Assembly: GCA_029262115.1 (NCBI GenBank) | Contig: JAJCZZ010000054.1 | Location: 1 to 46,415, forward strand | DNA from: Gemmatimonadota bacterium | GTDB lineage: Bacteria; Gemmatimonadota; Gemmatimonadetes; Longimicrobiales; Gaopeijiaceae | DNA: 46,415 bases | Direction: 5' to 3' | Shown here: one piece after another, positions 7,952 through 17,808 of the stretch | Layout: each line of letters begins with the position of its first letter | Numbering within the stretch: the first letter of the stretch is position 1 | The notes under the pieces: model-generated | Seen by the model: only the letters and a program-made list of their open reading frames with translations | Told to the model about the DNA's origin: nothing | Databases searched by the model: none | Program-made: the position numbers and the translations under genes

Positions 7952-9109
7952 CTACCCCGACGCGGCCTCCGACGCGGCGCGCCACGCCTCGAGCACCCGG
8001 GTTTCCTTCTCGGCGGCCAGACCCGCCACCGGCTCGGCCTGGCGCTCGAACGGCGTCGCCGCGGGTCCCGACCGGTGCCTGGGCCGAGCGTGCCACGCCA
8101 CGACGTCGCGGGCCGAGTCTGCGTACGACCGGCACGTGAGCCCCTTGGCCCACGCCGCGTCTCCCGCGATCGACGTCATGCCGACGTAGTCGTCGCGTGG
8201 CGGGATCCAGCAGGTCATCTCCGACCACGGCCGCACTCCCTGATCCAGAAGGAAGTCCGTGTCGGCCCAGTGGAGTTCGGTGCCCTCGGACGCAACGGCG
8301 TCCCGCATCTCGCCCAGCGCCTGGGCGACGGTGGTGGGCCGGTCCGGCCCCACGGCGTTATACGTGCCGGACTCGCCGTTCTCGGCCATCCTCACCATCC
8401 ACCCCGTAAGGTCCCGGGCATCGATGAGCTGGAAGGAGTCGGAACCGTCGCCGGGCGCCAAGACGTCGCCACCGCGGGCCAGCCGCGTCGGCCAGTAGGT
8501 CGATCGATCCGTGTAGTCCCACGGCCCACCGATGAGCACCGGACGGATGATCAGGGCACGGTCTCCAAAGGCGTCCCGCACCTCCTGCTCGCACAGCGCC
8601 TTGAGGCCGCCGAACGTGAGGCCGTTCACCTCCTCCACGGTCGGGTCGTCGAGCTGCTGCACCGGTGCATCCTCGGCCAGCCCGGTGTCCAGGTACGGAT
8701 AGTACACGCCCGACGACGACGTGTAGACGTACCGCCCCACCCGATCGGAGAGGAGGCGACACGCGTCGCGCACTCTCCGCGGTACCGTGGCCGAGTTGTC
8801 GATGACCACGTCCCACTCCCCTGTTTCCAGCGCTGAGAGGTCGGAGTCGCGGTCGCCGACGAGCTTCCGCACATCGGGGAACAGGTGAGGGTTGGTCCGG
8901 CCCCGGTTGAACAGCGTCACGTCGTGGCCTCGGGCCCACGCGTACTCCACCTGGTGGATGCCGATGAAGCCAGTGCCGCCCAGGACCAGGACCTGAAGGG
9001 GCCGCCCGCCGCGATCGGACGTCTCGGCCTCCCGACCGCAGGCGCCCAGGGCCGCGGCGGCACCGGCGGTCGCGGAGATACGGAGGAAGTCCCGGCGCGC
9101 GAGGCTCAT
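7952..9109 (-). CDS. Tat-exported SDR/NAD-dependent epimerase-like lipoprotein
   Basis: A 385-residue extended SDR. The N-terminus MSLARRDFLRISATAGAA is a twin-arginine signal ending in a lipobox (LGAC), so the protein is probably exported folded and lipid-anchored. The Rossmann motif GGTGFIG and the strand YVYTSSSGVYY are typical. At the usual YxxxK position the sequence reads FGGLK: the catalytic Tyr is Phe166 (codon TTC at 8614-8612), and Lys170 is kept. The ATG at 9109 has AGGAG seven bases upstream; the longer frame to 9187 is rejected because it would bury the Tat signal. The gene follows the subtilase at 9201 and is upstream of ftcD. Substrate is unknown. It may bind rather than convert a nucleotide sugar, or act by a different mechanism. 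Confidence 0.82.
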   Translation of the reverse strand: MSLARRDFLRISATAGAAAALGACGREAETSDRGGRPLQVLVLGGTGFIGIHQVEYAWARGHDVTLFNRGRTNPHLFPDVRKLVGDRDSDLSALETGEWDVVIDNSATVPRRVRDACRLLSDRVGRYVYTSSSGVYYPYLDTGLAEDAPVQQLDDPTVEEVNGLTFGGLKALCEQEVRDAFGDRALIIRPVLIGGPWDYTDRSTYWPTRLARGGDVLAPGDGSDSFQLIDARDLTGWMVRMAENGESGTYNAVGPDRPTTVAQALGEMRDAVASEGTELHWADTDFLLDQGVRPWSEMTCWIPPRDDYVGMTSIAGDAAWAKGLTCRSYADSARDVVAWHARPRHRSGPAATPFERQAEPVAGLAAEKETRVLEAWRAASEAASG

Positions 9110-9200
9110 GTGACGCTCCTGGTTCGAGTCGTCCGGCACGTGCAGACCGGACGACTGTAGACGGGTGTTTGCCGGGACCGCAAGCACGGCATCGTGAGGA

Positions 9201-12200
9201 CTACCGTGCGCCCTCGTCCCGGTGATCCAGAGGCCGCAATGTCACGGGAAAGGACGTCCCGTCCTTTTCGGCCTGGATGAGCAGGCCGAAATAGGGCGTC
9301 CGGCCCGCCTCGTGGCTCGCCGGGGCGAGCCAGCGACCCAGGTGGGCCAGCCAGCGGTCCCCGGGTTCGCGTTCCTGCGGGAGATCCGTGGTATTGATCG
9401 CTCCGTAGGCGGGGTTCACCACCACGTCGAGGTAGCCGAAGGAGGTCGTGTCCGCCGGTACGTCGAAGGCGTCCACCACGATCCTCCAGGCACCGGCATC
9501 GGGATCCGCCACGAAGACTCGATCGGCGCCCACGGGGTCGCCGTCCACCCGGGCTGCCTGGCACCCCTTCTCCTCGTCGGTACAGTCGAAGAGATACAGG
9601 TCCAGATCCGCGCCGGGGTCGGCCACGTGCCCCAGTTCGGCCACCAATGCGTCCGAGCCCGGGAGCACCTCCACGTCGAACACGCGCTGGTCTCCGTGGG
9701 CGATCTCCACGGTCTCCCGGCGGGCACTCCCCACCGCCGTCGACGTCGCGCCGCCCGTGAAGCCCGCCATCCGGTTGGTGATCCGTACCTCGGCCGCTGG
9801 CTGGCCTCCGGGTCCATCGAGACGAGCGTCGTCGTCCGTCGTGGTTCCAGCACGCGCCAGCGCAGCGACCTCGACGGCCAGGGCAGACACGCTCAGCGTG
9901 GCCGGGGTCGGCGGCACCGGCTCGTCCTTCTTGGCCTGTTGCCAGTCGAAGGTGCGGGTGTCCTCCACATCCGTGAGCCGGATCTCCCAGACACCGGGCA
10001 TCGGATCGGTCACCACATGGGCGACGCCGTTGTCGCGAGGAATCGGTCGACCCCGCACCTGGCGTGTATCGGGCGCGGACACGGCCAGGCTCACCGCGCG
10101 GTCCTTCCAACCCACGTCCACGAGGAGCGTTTGGGTGCCTTCGGGCACAAGGAAGAAGCGGCTGGTGATCCCGGGTCGAGGCACGACGACTTCGACCTCG
10201 TCGGCAAAGCCGTTGGCCGCCGTCAGTGGCCGGGGGGCGACGACGGTGGCGAGAGTCCGGTAGGCGTACCCCGTCACCCTGGGGTGATGGAGGGTCAGGT
10301 GGGCCGTGTGGACGCCGTACTCCTCCGGGGCTACGGTCACCGGGAACTCCACGGGCGTGTTCAAGGGCAGGGTCACGCTCCGAGGTGAGGAATACGTGCC
10401 GTGGCCGTTCCCGTCCCAGCGCGCTTCGAAGGTCATGGCTTCCCGGGGACCTGAAGTGCGGGTGAAGGTGATGGTCCGCTCTCTCCGATCGCCGCGCTCC
10501 CACCCGCTCCGCTCGTAGATCCCGACGCCTTCGTGGGGGGTGGGAAGCACATGGCTGTAGGGGTGCCGCACGGCGGCTCGACTGGTGATGTCCACCATCG
10601 TACCGCCCTCGTTGAGGGAGGTGAGCACACCCCAGGCACCGGACACGTTCACCACCCCGTTGCCCTGCTTGTACGCCTCGATGTGGGGCACCCAGCGCGC
10701 GCCCCGGGTCACGGCCCACTTGATCATGTACGGGTCGTACCGCAGCCCTGCCTGCTTGGCGCCACTGATGAGCAGGGCCACCGCGCCGGCCGCCGTGGGT
10801 GTGGCCGTGGAGGTCCCTCCGGCGATGGTGTAGCCCGGGGGCAACTCGAAGAGCCCGGGAAGGGCTCGGCCGTCCACGAAGCCCTGGGCCGTACTCACGT
10901 AGTTGGACGGTGAGATGATGTCGGGCTTGAGCGCCCCATTCCCCATGGGGCCGTAGCCGCCGGTGATGAGCAGGTTGTCGTCGTGCTCCACCCGGACGCC
11001 GTGATTCAGGAGAAAGTTCTCCTTGCTCTCGTGCCCGTTCACGCCGATGACGCCGCGCCCCATCACGATGTCGTCGATGGCGCCCACGATGGGGTAGTTG
11101 TGCGTCGGAGAGAGAATCGTCGGACCGTAGCGCGCCACCAGACGCTCGCCGATCACGGAGGGGACCAGTCGACCGTCTCGGGGCAGGTAGGTCCGGGTGA
11201 TGTTGGAGCTCTGTTCGAAGTAGATCACGTCGGCACCGGCCTGGGCCGACAGGATGGTGGATTCCGTCTGGCCATACGCCGCCCCACCCTCCGAGATGCT
11301 GATGAGCTGGGCGCCAGGCGCCATCCCATCGAAGCGTCCGTCCCGCCCCCGGCTCCCCACCGCCGCACCGACCACCAGTGAGGCGTGGCTGGCTACGCCG
11401 AGGTTCAGCGCCACGATGTTGCGGTCTTTGTCGATCTGTACCGAGAAGCCGATCGACTCCCGCACGGATGTGTCGGGATCGTCCGTACCGAACACGCCGA
11501 ACCGGGGTCGGTCCCGGTAGTCGGTCAGCGCCGTCTCGTCGGTGAAGTCCATGTCCTGATCGGTGTCCACCCACACGTCGCCCGAGTTCTCGTCCCAGAG
11601 TACGCCGAACAGACGACTGGAGCCCTCGGGATTGCCGTCGCGGTTCACATCCTTCTCCACCGCCGCTCCCTGCGACTGGTCCTCGCCGCTCTCGTCGAAC
11701 AAAGCCATGCGGAAGGGTCCGTCTCGCGGCGCCCTGTAGGTGGAGTCCCGGTGGACGAGGGTGCCCCCCGCGGCCTCCACCACGTCGTCCATATGGAGCC
11801 AGCGGCCGTCGTCCTCCTCACGCACGTCCAGGGCGGTGCCGTACACGGCGATCTTCGGAATATCCGAACCGTCCAGGGCCTTCGCCGTTTGAAGTTCGGG
11901 CAGGAGCACATCCGGATTCATGTCGATCATCGCGATCTTCACGCCCCGACCGTCGTAGGTAGGGTTCTCCTCCAGGTAGGTCAGCGCCCGTGTGTCGCCC
12001 CAGGGGTGGTACCGGTGCGTGAGGGGTCGGTCGGTCAGGGACGGAGGCCAGATCGTGTCCGCCATGGCCGGGGCTGGGAGTGGCGGCCATGGCGCCGCCC
12101 CACTCCGGGATCGCGCCGGTGCCGAGCGGCCCGCCTCCGTCTCGGGGCGTTCCGGCCCCCCGAGGCCCTCTCCGTCCGCCAGGGCGAACGTCCGGGGCCG

Positions 12201-12533
12201 GGCGGGCGGCAGCGACACGTCCACGCTGTGGAGGGCGGGATGGCCGGTCAGGGACTCGACTCCGGCCAGCGGTACGCGGGCCCGGAGGTAGTCCACCTCG
12301 TCATCCCGGAACTGGACACTCCCGCCCACTTCGTTCACAGCCCGGGCCAGGTCGGCGGCACGGCCGGGCATGGCCGCCATCACCAGGAGTACGTCGTCTT
12401 CGCCCCGGGCGCGGGCCTGCGCCAACTCCGCCCGGGAGTCCTTGAAGAGGAAGGGACGCCGCGCGACCTGTGCCGGGAGGGCGGTGTCGGCCAGCGTGAA
12501 GAGGAGTCCCAGGATCAGTCCGGTGCGGCGCAT
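9201..12533 (-). CDS. Large secreted subtilisin-family (S8) serine peptidase
   Basis: A 1110-residue exported protease. Signal peptide MRRTGLILGLLFTLADTALPAQ is followed by a prodomain-like region. The catalytic triad is inferred as Asp204 (VKIAMIDMNPD), His383 (GVASHASLVVG) and Ser575 (GGTSTATPTAAG). The serine motif is canonical; the histidine motif has Ala and Ser in place of the usual Gly-Thr. The ~180 residues between Asp and His are much longer than in subtilisin and recall tripeptidyl-peptidase II-type subtilases. C-terminal beta domains include a PPC-like segment (PGADLDLYLFDCTDEEKGC). ATG 12533 was preferred over the frame's 12638 opening because it begins the signal peptide and follows GGGGGA. 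Role is probably extracellular protein or peptide breakdown. Confidence 0.87.
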   Translation of the reverse strand: MRRTGLILGLLFTLADTALPAQVARRPFLFKDSRAELAQARARGEDDVLLVMAAMPGRAADLARAVNEVGGSVQFRDDEVDYLRARVPLAGVESLTGHPALHSVDVSLPPARPRTFALADGEGLGGPERPETEAGRSAPARSRSGAAPWPPLPAPAMADTIWPPSLTDRPLTHRYHPWGDTRALTYLEENPTYDGRGVKIAMIDMNPDVLLPELQTAKALDGSDIPKIAVYGTALDVREEDDGRWLHMDDVVEAAGGTLVHRDSTYRAPRDGPFRMALFDESGEDQSQGAAVEKDVNRDGNPEGSSRLFGVLWDENSGDVWVDTDQDMDFTDETALTDYRDRPRFGVFGTDDPDTSVRESIGFSVQIDKDRNIVALNLGVASHASLVVGAAVGSRGRDGRFDGMAPGAQLISISEGGAAYGQTESTILSAQAGADVIYFEQSSNITRTYLPRDGRLVPSVIGERLVARYGPTILSPTHNYPIVGAIDDIVMGRGVIGVNGHESKENFLLNHGVRVEHDDNLLITGGYGPMGNGALKPDIISPSNYVSTAQGFVDGRALPGLFELPPGYTIAGGTSTATPTAAGAVALLISGAKQAGLRYDPYMIKWAVTRGARWVPHIEAYKQGNGVVNVSGAWGVLTSLNEGGTMVDITSRAAVRHPYSHVLPTPHEGVGIYERSGWERGDRRERTITFTRTSGPREAMTFEARWDGNGHGTYSSPRSVTLPLNTPVEFPVTVAPEEYGVHTAHLTLHHPRVTGYAYRTLATVVAPRPLTAANGFADEVEVVVPRPGITSRFFLVPEGTQTLLVDVGWKDRAVSLAVSAPDTRQVRGRPIPRDNGVAHVVTDPMPGVWEIRLTDVEDTRTFDWQQAKKDEPVPPTPATLSVSALAVEVAALARAGTTTDDDARLDGPGGQPAAEVRITNRMAGFTGGATSTAVGSARRETVEIAHGDQRVFDVEVLPGSDALVAELGHVADPGADLDLYLFDCTDEEKGCQAARVDGDPVGADRVFVADPDAGAWRIVVDAFDVPADTTSFGYLDVVVNPAYGAINTTDLPQEREPGDRWLAHLGRWLAPASHEAGRTPYFGLLIQAEKDGTSFPVTLRPLDHRDEGAR

Positions 12534-12686
12534 GACGTTCCCCCGTCGGGTACAGGCGGGCACGGCGGCACCGGGGCGTCCCCGATCCGCTCGTGCCTGG
12601 CGTCTTCCGATTGTGGGGTGGTGGCGGGCGTCTCTCAAGTCTGGCCGGACACCCGGACCCCGTTTCGAGGGTGGACCGCGAGGACC

Positions 12687-13808
12687 CTACGTCGCACCCG
12701 GGCTGAGGTTCGGATTGTCCGCCTGTAGCTGGTAGGCCCAGTCGAAGATCATGAGCGCATCGTCGTCCTGGTCGAAGCCGAGCAGCGTCACACGGATCAC
12801 TGCGTAGTGCGTGAGGCCGTCGTCACCGCGCACACGAAGCGTGTAGCTGGTCTGCGGCTCCAGAGCGACGTCCTGCGTGGAGTAGCCGGACGTGGGTGCG
12901 ACCGACAGATCGACACACCCTTGGTCGGAGCCCGGACCACACTTGAGGGCCGTCGTGACGAAGCCCTGAGGAAAGGCCGTCGCGTTGGGACCGGGAACCA
13001 GCCACCACCCGTTCGAGTCGATCTCCAGGCGGAAGTGACGGCCACTGTCACCTCCCGTGACGACCGGATCCGCGGATTCGTCCTCCTGGAAACGGAAGCC
13101 CGACCGATCCGAGCGGTCGGAAAACGCGTAGAGGTACTCCCCCGTGAAGTCGGGGCGCGGCGTACCGTCGGCCGCGGCGCTGCCGTCGCTCTCATGGCCC
13201 TGATCATCGAGCGCGGTCACGAAATAGCTGTATGTCCCGCCGTTGACCGCGAGTTCGTCCAGGAACGCTTCGGAGTCGGTCTCCCCGAGCAGGAAGGAGC
13301 CGTCGGACGAATCGAGGTAGACCCTGTAGAACGAGAAGTCCGAAGCCTCGCGAGCGACGTCGGACCAACGGATATAGTTGGCGCCGTCCAGTGCGATCAC
13401 TTCGACCGCGTTGGGTGCCGAGGGAGCCGACGCGACCGGCACCGGCACCTCCACCGAGTAGTCGGAGGCGGTTTCGACACCGGTGACCGGGTCCACCGCC
13501 GAGACATAGTATTCGTAGGTCACCCCCCCGACGATGTTCTGATCGGCATAGGAACAGAAGCCCGCGGAGCAGTTGGTGACTTCGGCGATGAAGAAATAGT
13601 CGGCGTCGGACAGCCGCTTCGAGTAGACCCGAAACGCCTCGCCGTCCCAGGCGGGACCGAGTTCCCACGTGACCGTGACGGCCCCGGCGTAGTAGGAAGC
13701 GTTCAGCGCACGGGGCGCCGCAGGCCCGTCCCCGGACACGAGAATGGTATCCGACTGACACGCACCCAGGCCTATCGCTGCGAGAAGCACCCACGCCACG
13801 GATCTCAT
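12687..13808 (-). CDS. Lipoprotein with two fibronectin type III-like domains
   Basis: A 373-residue exported lipoprotein. The signal MRSVAWVLLAAIGLGAC places the lipidated Cys at position 17. Two FN3-like beta sandwiches follow (~30-125: PAAPRALNASYYAGAVTVTW to YEYYVSAVDPVTG; ~130-215: APSAPNAVEVIALDGANYIRW to YSYFVTALDDQG). A C-terminal beta-rich domain (~225-373) has no recognised family. The start is secure: AGGAGG lies eight bases before the ATG (13817-13822 on the complementary strand). FN3 domains usually mediate binding at the surface. It may be transcribed with the subtilase 153 bases downstream, but no linked function can be shown. Confidence 0.75.
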   Translation of the reverse strand: MRSVAWVLLAAIGLGACQSDTILVSGDGPAAPRALNASYYAGAVTVTWELGPAWDGEAFRVYSKRLSDADYFFIAEVTNCSAGFCSYADQNIVGGVTYEYYVSAVDPVTGVETASDYSVEVPVPVASAPSAPNAVEVIALDGANYIRWSDVAREASDFSFYRVYLDSSDGSFLLGETDSEAFLDELAVNGGTYSYFVTALDDQGHESDGSAAADGTPRPDFTGEYLYAFSDRSDRSGFRFQEDESADPVVTGGDSGRHFRLEIDSNGWWLVPGPNATAFPQGFVTTALKCGPGSDQGCVDLSVAPTSGYSTQDVALEPQTSYTLRVRGDDGLTHYAVIRVTLLGFDQDDDALMIFDWAYQLQADNPNLSPGAT

Positions 13809-14052
13809 CGTTCAATCCTCCTCACGGTCACGGTCGGGCACCCTACCGGCCCCGACTGCATGAAGCGAGGTGCACGGGACGTACCATACGGGAATGCGTT
13901 GGAGGACAACGTTTCCCCGGATTCCAGCGATGGCCGGGTGTCCTTGGGAGAGGACAGGCGGGGAGTGAGGACCGACACGGACACACACGGGTCCGACCAT
14001 GGAGCCCCGTGTGCTGCACAACCCGGACGGTGAGGGGCCTCTCGTTCCCGCC

Positions 14053-16971
14053 TCAGCGCGACGACGCCGGCAATCCGACGTCCAGATTCCGCTGTTCGTA
14101 GTCGAACTTGAGGTCCTGGTTGTCGATCAGGGACACCTCGAAGCGGAAGGTCCAGTTTCCGTTGGCCGCGTTGACGAAGTCGAAGTTGGCCTTCCAGCGG
14201 TGGAGGTCGCGGCTCAGTCGGATCGAGTGGTCGTTGAACTGCTTCCGCTCGATATCGTAGGCGGTCCTCCAACTCATGTCCCAGTGCTCGGTCGGCTTCA
14301 GCGTAAGCGTGCCGTTGAGCATCTGGCTCGACTCGAGGGAGGGGTCGCGAGGCCGCGTGAGCGCGTAGGACAGGCTGGCGTTCCAGCCGCCCAGGCCCCC
14401 GGAGCCGCTCCGTTCCTGCTGGCTCAACGGCGCCCTGTCGCCCCTGGGCACCATCGACGACTCGTCGGTGGCCCCTCCGTCCGCGAAGGGATCGTCAGGG
14501 TCGAGCGGGTCGATCACGTCCTCGTCCTCCTCAGCGTCCTGGCCGGCTGCTCCGTCAGCACCTGCCAGTCCCAACCAGCGGAAGATGCCCGAGCGGTTGT
14601 TCAGACTGAACGAGAGGTTCAACTGCGAGAGGTGGAAGTCGAATTCACGCGCGGGTCGGGTCTGACCCTCGATCTTCGTGTCCCTGAACAGCTCGTGTTC
14701 GACGGACATCGTCAGGCCGCGCAGGAGGTCGGAGGAGACCTGGTTGGTCAGCCTCGTCGTCTCGAAACCCGACAGGAAGCTCCCGGCCGAGTCCGCTTCG
14801 ACGAAGTCGTAGCGGACGACGCTGGTCCGAAGCGCAAGCAGATTGACGATGGGCGCCGACTCGATGCGCCGCGGTTCTCCTGTCATATCGCCCGTCGCAG
14901 GCGTCGTCGAAGCGTCCTCGCCGCCGGCGGTCGTCGAATCCGCCGGCTCCAGACGCTTGGCCTCCCATGTCTGGTTCAGCGTGACCGACACCGCGTTCTG
15001 GGGCTGGAGGACGCGCGCCCCGAAGACATTGCTCTGAAGTACCGTGGGCGTCTTCTCCGGGCTCCAACTGTAGTCGAACGAGGGGCTGAACTTGTGACGG
15101 ATGGCCTCGAAGCCCAGCGCCTCCGGGATCTCGCCCCGCAGGAAGCCGTAGACGTCCGTCTTGAGCGTGGCGCCAAAGCTCACCCGGGAAGGGGCCGAGA
15201 CGAAGCTCTGCGCGATCTGAGATGTGTCGGACCGGAACTGATTTCCCGACAGCCGAAGGTTCGGCGTGAAGGTCGTCGACCCGAAGAGCTGCTGCTGATA
15301 CCGAACCGACGTGTTCCAACTGAGGTTGGCGCGGTTGATGTCTCGGGCGGCCGCATTGGTCAGGAGTTCCTCGGCCGCTGCCGAGTCGCCGCGGAGGAGG
15401 AAGGCCTCCGGGATGCCCAGGTCGGCCTCTTCTCGAAGGTTGATCCCCTGCGAGAACGTCAGCGCTCCGAAGCTCAGACTGGACGACACCGACCCGGTGG
15501 TGTTGGCCGTATTGAACTGGCTGGGATCGAAGACGTCTTGTCCGGGAAAGGACCGGGTGTTGCGCCTGTACGACGCACTGCCGGCCACGGTGGCGTTGTT
15601 GAGGAACCCGGCACGCGCCGATGGAGCAGGGAACAGCGTGATCGTCGACAGGTTGAGGCTCACCGTCGGTAGCTGCCAATCGACCCTGCCGTCGGAGAGG
15701 TACTCCGTTCGGTTCGCCTGAACCGACGTGCTACCCCAGTCGAAGCGCCGGTCGATGCCTCCGTTGGAGTCGATGGTCTGGACCACCTCCCGCGGGTTCG
15801 TCGAGTTCTCCGCCAGGAAGTCCGTGTTGGAGATCCAGTCGGCCGACGCACGGAACTTCGTGCGCTCGCTCATCTCCCAGGAGTGCCGCGTGTTCAGCGA
15901 CCTCTCCGTCCTCCCGTTCTGCCTCCAGTACTGGCGGAAGTTGAGGTTGCCCTCCAGGAACTGGCTGTTCCACTTGTAGGCCGTGGACCCGGTCAGGCTC
16001 ACGAAGTTGTTGGAGAACCAGTCGAACGCGACAATCGCGTCCGAGTAGTCGCTCATGGCCCAATAGAAGCCGATGTTGCTGACCCGGCGGTTGTATCCGC
16101 CCGACGAGCGCACGATGTCGTTGACGCTGAAGCGCGGCGTCAACAGGCCCGACGCGCGGCCTTGCGACAGGCTCTGGGCAATGAACGGGAGCCAGGCCAC
16201 CGGCACGTCGGCGAAGTAGAGCCGCACCGGCCGGGCAACGAGCACCGAGTTGCCGACAATCTTGATCTCGTCCGTCTCGAAGTGGTAGTGGGGCTCGTCC
16301 AACTCGCACGACGTGAAGCGCGCGTGCGACATGAACGTGGAGTCGGTGTTCGCGTACGGCATGTCTCCGGTGATCTTCCAGCGGGCGCTCCCCTGCGCGT
16401 AGTTGGTTTCGGCCGCAACAGCCGAGCCCCTTTGGGACTGGAGATCGTAGACGAGGGACCCGGATTCCACGGGGTCGCCCTGCGTGGGCGTGAACGTCGA
16501 CCCTCCCACGGTCCGAACCCGGCCGGACGCCTCGCTGTACAGGATGGACGAGTCCGCCTGAACCTCGAGGCCGTCACGGTTCACCCGGGCACGGCCGCCC
16601 TCCGGGGCCTTCAGTGTGAGCTGACGGTCGCCGGCCCCGAATTCCGCCCGACCGCCCTCGTACTCGGTCACCGCATAGCCGGACAGGCCCAGGATGGCGG
16701 CAAGGGTCGAGTCGGCCCCCGCGCTCACGCCCCCCCCTCGTCGCTGACTGAGCGAGTCCTGGCGGACCGAGTCACGGACGAAAAGCAGCGAATCCGCACC
16801 GGGGGCACGCCCCAGCCGCTGAAGCCGCTCCATGACTTTGATGCGCGTGGAGTCGACCGGCGGCTCCTGCGCCCGTAGCGGGGCGACCCCCGCCACAGAG
16901 GCGACGAGCGCGCCCAGCAGGAGCGCGGGCCACCGACTCGCCATCCCCCTACCCCACCCCCCGGCGCTCAC
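14053..16971 (-). CDS. lptD: LptD-like outer-membrane LPS assembly protein
   Basis: A 972-residue exported beta-barrel. An OstA/LptA-like beta-jellyroll (~75-240) comes first, including the family-typical FTSCELDEPHYHFETDEIKI and a following VLVARPVRLYFADVPVAWLPF. A large barrel of alternating aromatic/polar strands follows and ends in a terminal strand. The family inserts LPS or a related lipid into the outer leaflet. The frame opens with GTG at 16971, two bases after the tatC stop. An ATG at 16944 also gives a good signal peptide (MASRWPALLLGALVASVAGV) with purine-rich sequence upstream, so either start is possible. An acidic stretch near 795-815 is unusual. It is the last gene of the tol-tat envelope run. 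No LptE is seen. Confidence 0.85.
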   Translation of the reverse strand: MSAGGWGRGMASRWPALLLGALVASVAGVAPLRAQEPPVDSTRIKVMERLQRLGRAPGADSLLFVRDSVRQDSLSQRRGGGVSAGADSTLAAILGLSGYAVTEYEGGRAEFGAGDRQLTLKAPEGGRARVNRDGLEVQADSSILYSEASGRVRTVGGSTFTPTQGDPVESGSLVYDLQSQRGSAVAAETNYAQGSARWKITGDMPYANTDSTFMSHARFTSCELDEPHYHFETDEIKIVGNSVLVARPVRLYFADVPVAWLPFIAQSLSQGRASGLLTPRFSVNDIVRSSGGYNRRVSNIGFYWAMSDYSDAIVAFDWFSNNFVSLTGSTAYKWNSQFLEGNLNFRQYWRQNGRTERSLNTRHSWEMSERTKFRASADWISNTDFLAENSTNPREVVQTIDSNGGIDRRFDWGSTSVQANRTEYLSDGRVDWQLPTVSLNLSTITLFPAPSARAGFLNNATVAGSASYRRNTRSFPGQDVFDPSQFNTANTTGSVSSSLSFGALTFSQGINLREEADLGIPEAFLLRGDSAAAEELLTNAAARDINRANLSWNTSVRYQQQLFGSTTFTPNLRLSGNQFRSDTSQIAQSFVSAPSRVSFGATLKTDVYGFLRGEIPEALGFEAIRHKFSPSFDYSWSPEKTPTVLQSNVFGARVLQPQNAVSVTLNQTWEAKRLEPADSTTAGGEDASTTPATGDMTGEPRRIESAPIVNLLALRTSVVRYDFVEADSAGSFLSGFETTRLTNQVSSDLLRGLTMSVEHELFRDTKIEGQTRPAREFDFHLSQLNLSFSLNNRSGIFRWLGLAGADGAAGQDAEEDEDVIDPLDPDDPFADGGATDESSMVPRGDRAPLSQQERSGSGGLGGWNASLSYALTRPRDPSLESSQMLNGTLTLKPTEHWDMSWRTAYDIERKQFNDHSIRLSRDLHRWKANFDFVNAANGNWTFRFEVSLIDNQDLKFDYEQRNLDVGLPASSR

Positions 16972-16972
16972 G

Positions 16973-17785
16973 TCAATCGACCCCGACCGACCCGTCGGGC
17001 GGAAGGATGCTCGGTTCGAGCGGTTCGCCCTCGCGCTGCATCTTCCGCTTGTAGATCCCGCTGGAGAGCACGATGGAGAGCTCGTACAGGAAGAGGAGCG
17101 GGAGGAGCATCAGGACGGTGAGCGTGATCACGTCACCGGGCGTGATCATCGACGCGAGGACGGTCATGAAGACTGCGGCGTGCCGGCGTTTGGAGCGGAG
17201 GAACTTCGGCGTCACGAGACCGATGGCCGTGAGAACCATGACCACGACCGGCAGCTCGAAGATGGCGCCGAACGCGACCAGCATCTTGATGACGAATCCG
17301 AGCGTCTCCCGGATCTCGAGCTGCTCCCGCATCGACTCCCCCTCGAACAGCTTGAAGAACTCGAGCGACACCGGAAGGGCAATGAAGTAGGCCATGGCCA
17401 CCCCGGCGGCGAACAGCACGGTGCCGAGGTACATGGCCGGCACGATCGCCCGCTTCTCATGCTTCTCGAGAGCCGGGGAGAAGAACGACCAGACGTGATA
17501 CACGACCACGGGAACGGCCAGGATCAGGCCGACGAGGATGGCCAACTTCAGCGTGATGAAGAACGGGTCGGCCGGCGACAGGTAGATGAGCTGGAAGTCG
17601 GGGTCGTCACGGGCCGCCCGGATCGGACGGGTCAGCAACTCCAGGGCGTTGAAGTAGCGCAGGAGCGCAAAGCCGATGACCGACCCGACGCCGACCGCCG
17701 TGAACGACCAGATCAGCCGCCAACGCAGCTCCTCGAGGTGGTCGAGGAACGGCATCTCACCTCGTTCGCTGCGGGAGTTCGTCAT
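16973..17785 (-). CDS. tatC: Sec-independent translocase subunit TatC
   Basis: A 270-residue polytopic inner-membrane receptor for twin-arginine signals. It carries the hallmark cytoplasmic N-terminus MPFLDHLEELRWRL, about six hydrophobic helices, and the conserved FELPVVVMVL region before the last helices. The C-terminus is somewhat extended and basic. It lies 23 bases after nrdR and directly before lptD. It works with the TatA encoded at 3171-3440. Length is normal for the family. Confidence 0.95.
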   Translation of the reverse strand: MTNSRSERGEMPFLDHLEELRWRLIWSFTAVGVGSVIGFALLRYFNALELLTRPIRAARDDPDFQLIYLSPADPFFITLKLAILVGLILAVPVVVYHVWSFFSPALEKHEKRAIVPAMYLGTVLFAAGVAMAYFIALPVSLEFFKLFEGESMREQLEIRETLGFVIKMLVAFGAIFELPVVVMVLTAIGLVTPKFLRSKRRHAAVFMTVLASMITPGDVITLTVLMLLPLLFLYELSIVLSSGIYKRKMQREGEPLEPSILPPDGSVGVD

Positions 17786-17808
17786 CGTGGAGTTGGCAGA
17801 ACGGCGGG

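Noticed and set aside
9106-11574. 822-codon minus-strand frame
   Set aside because: It overlaps the subtilase in another frame and is rich in Arg/Gly/Pro/His with no domain; the subtilase frame has signal peptide and triad.
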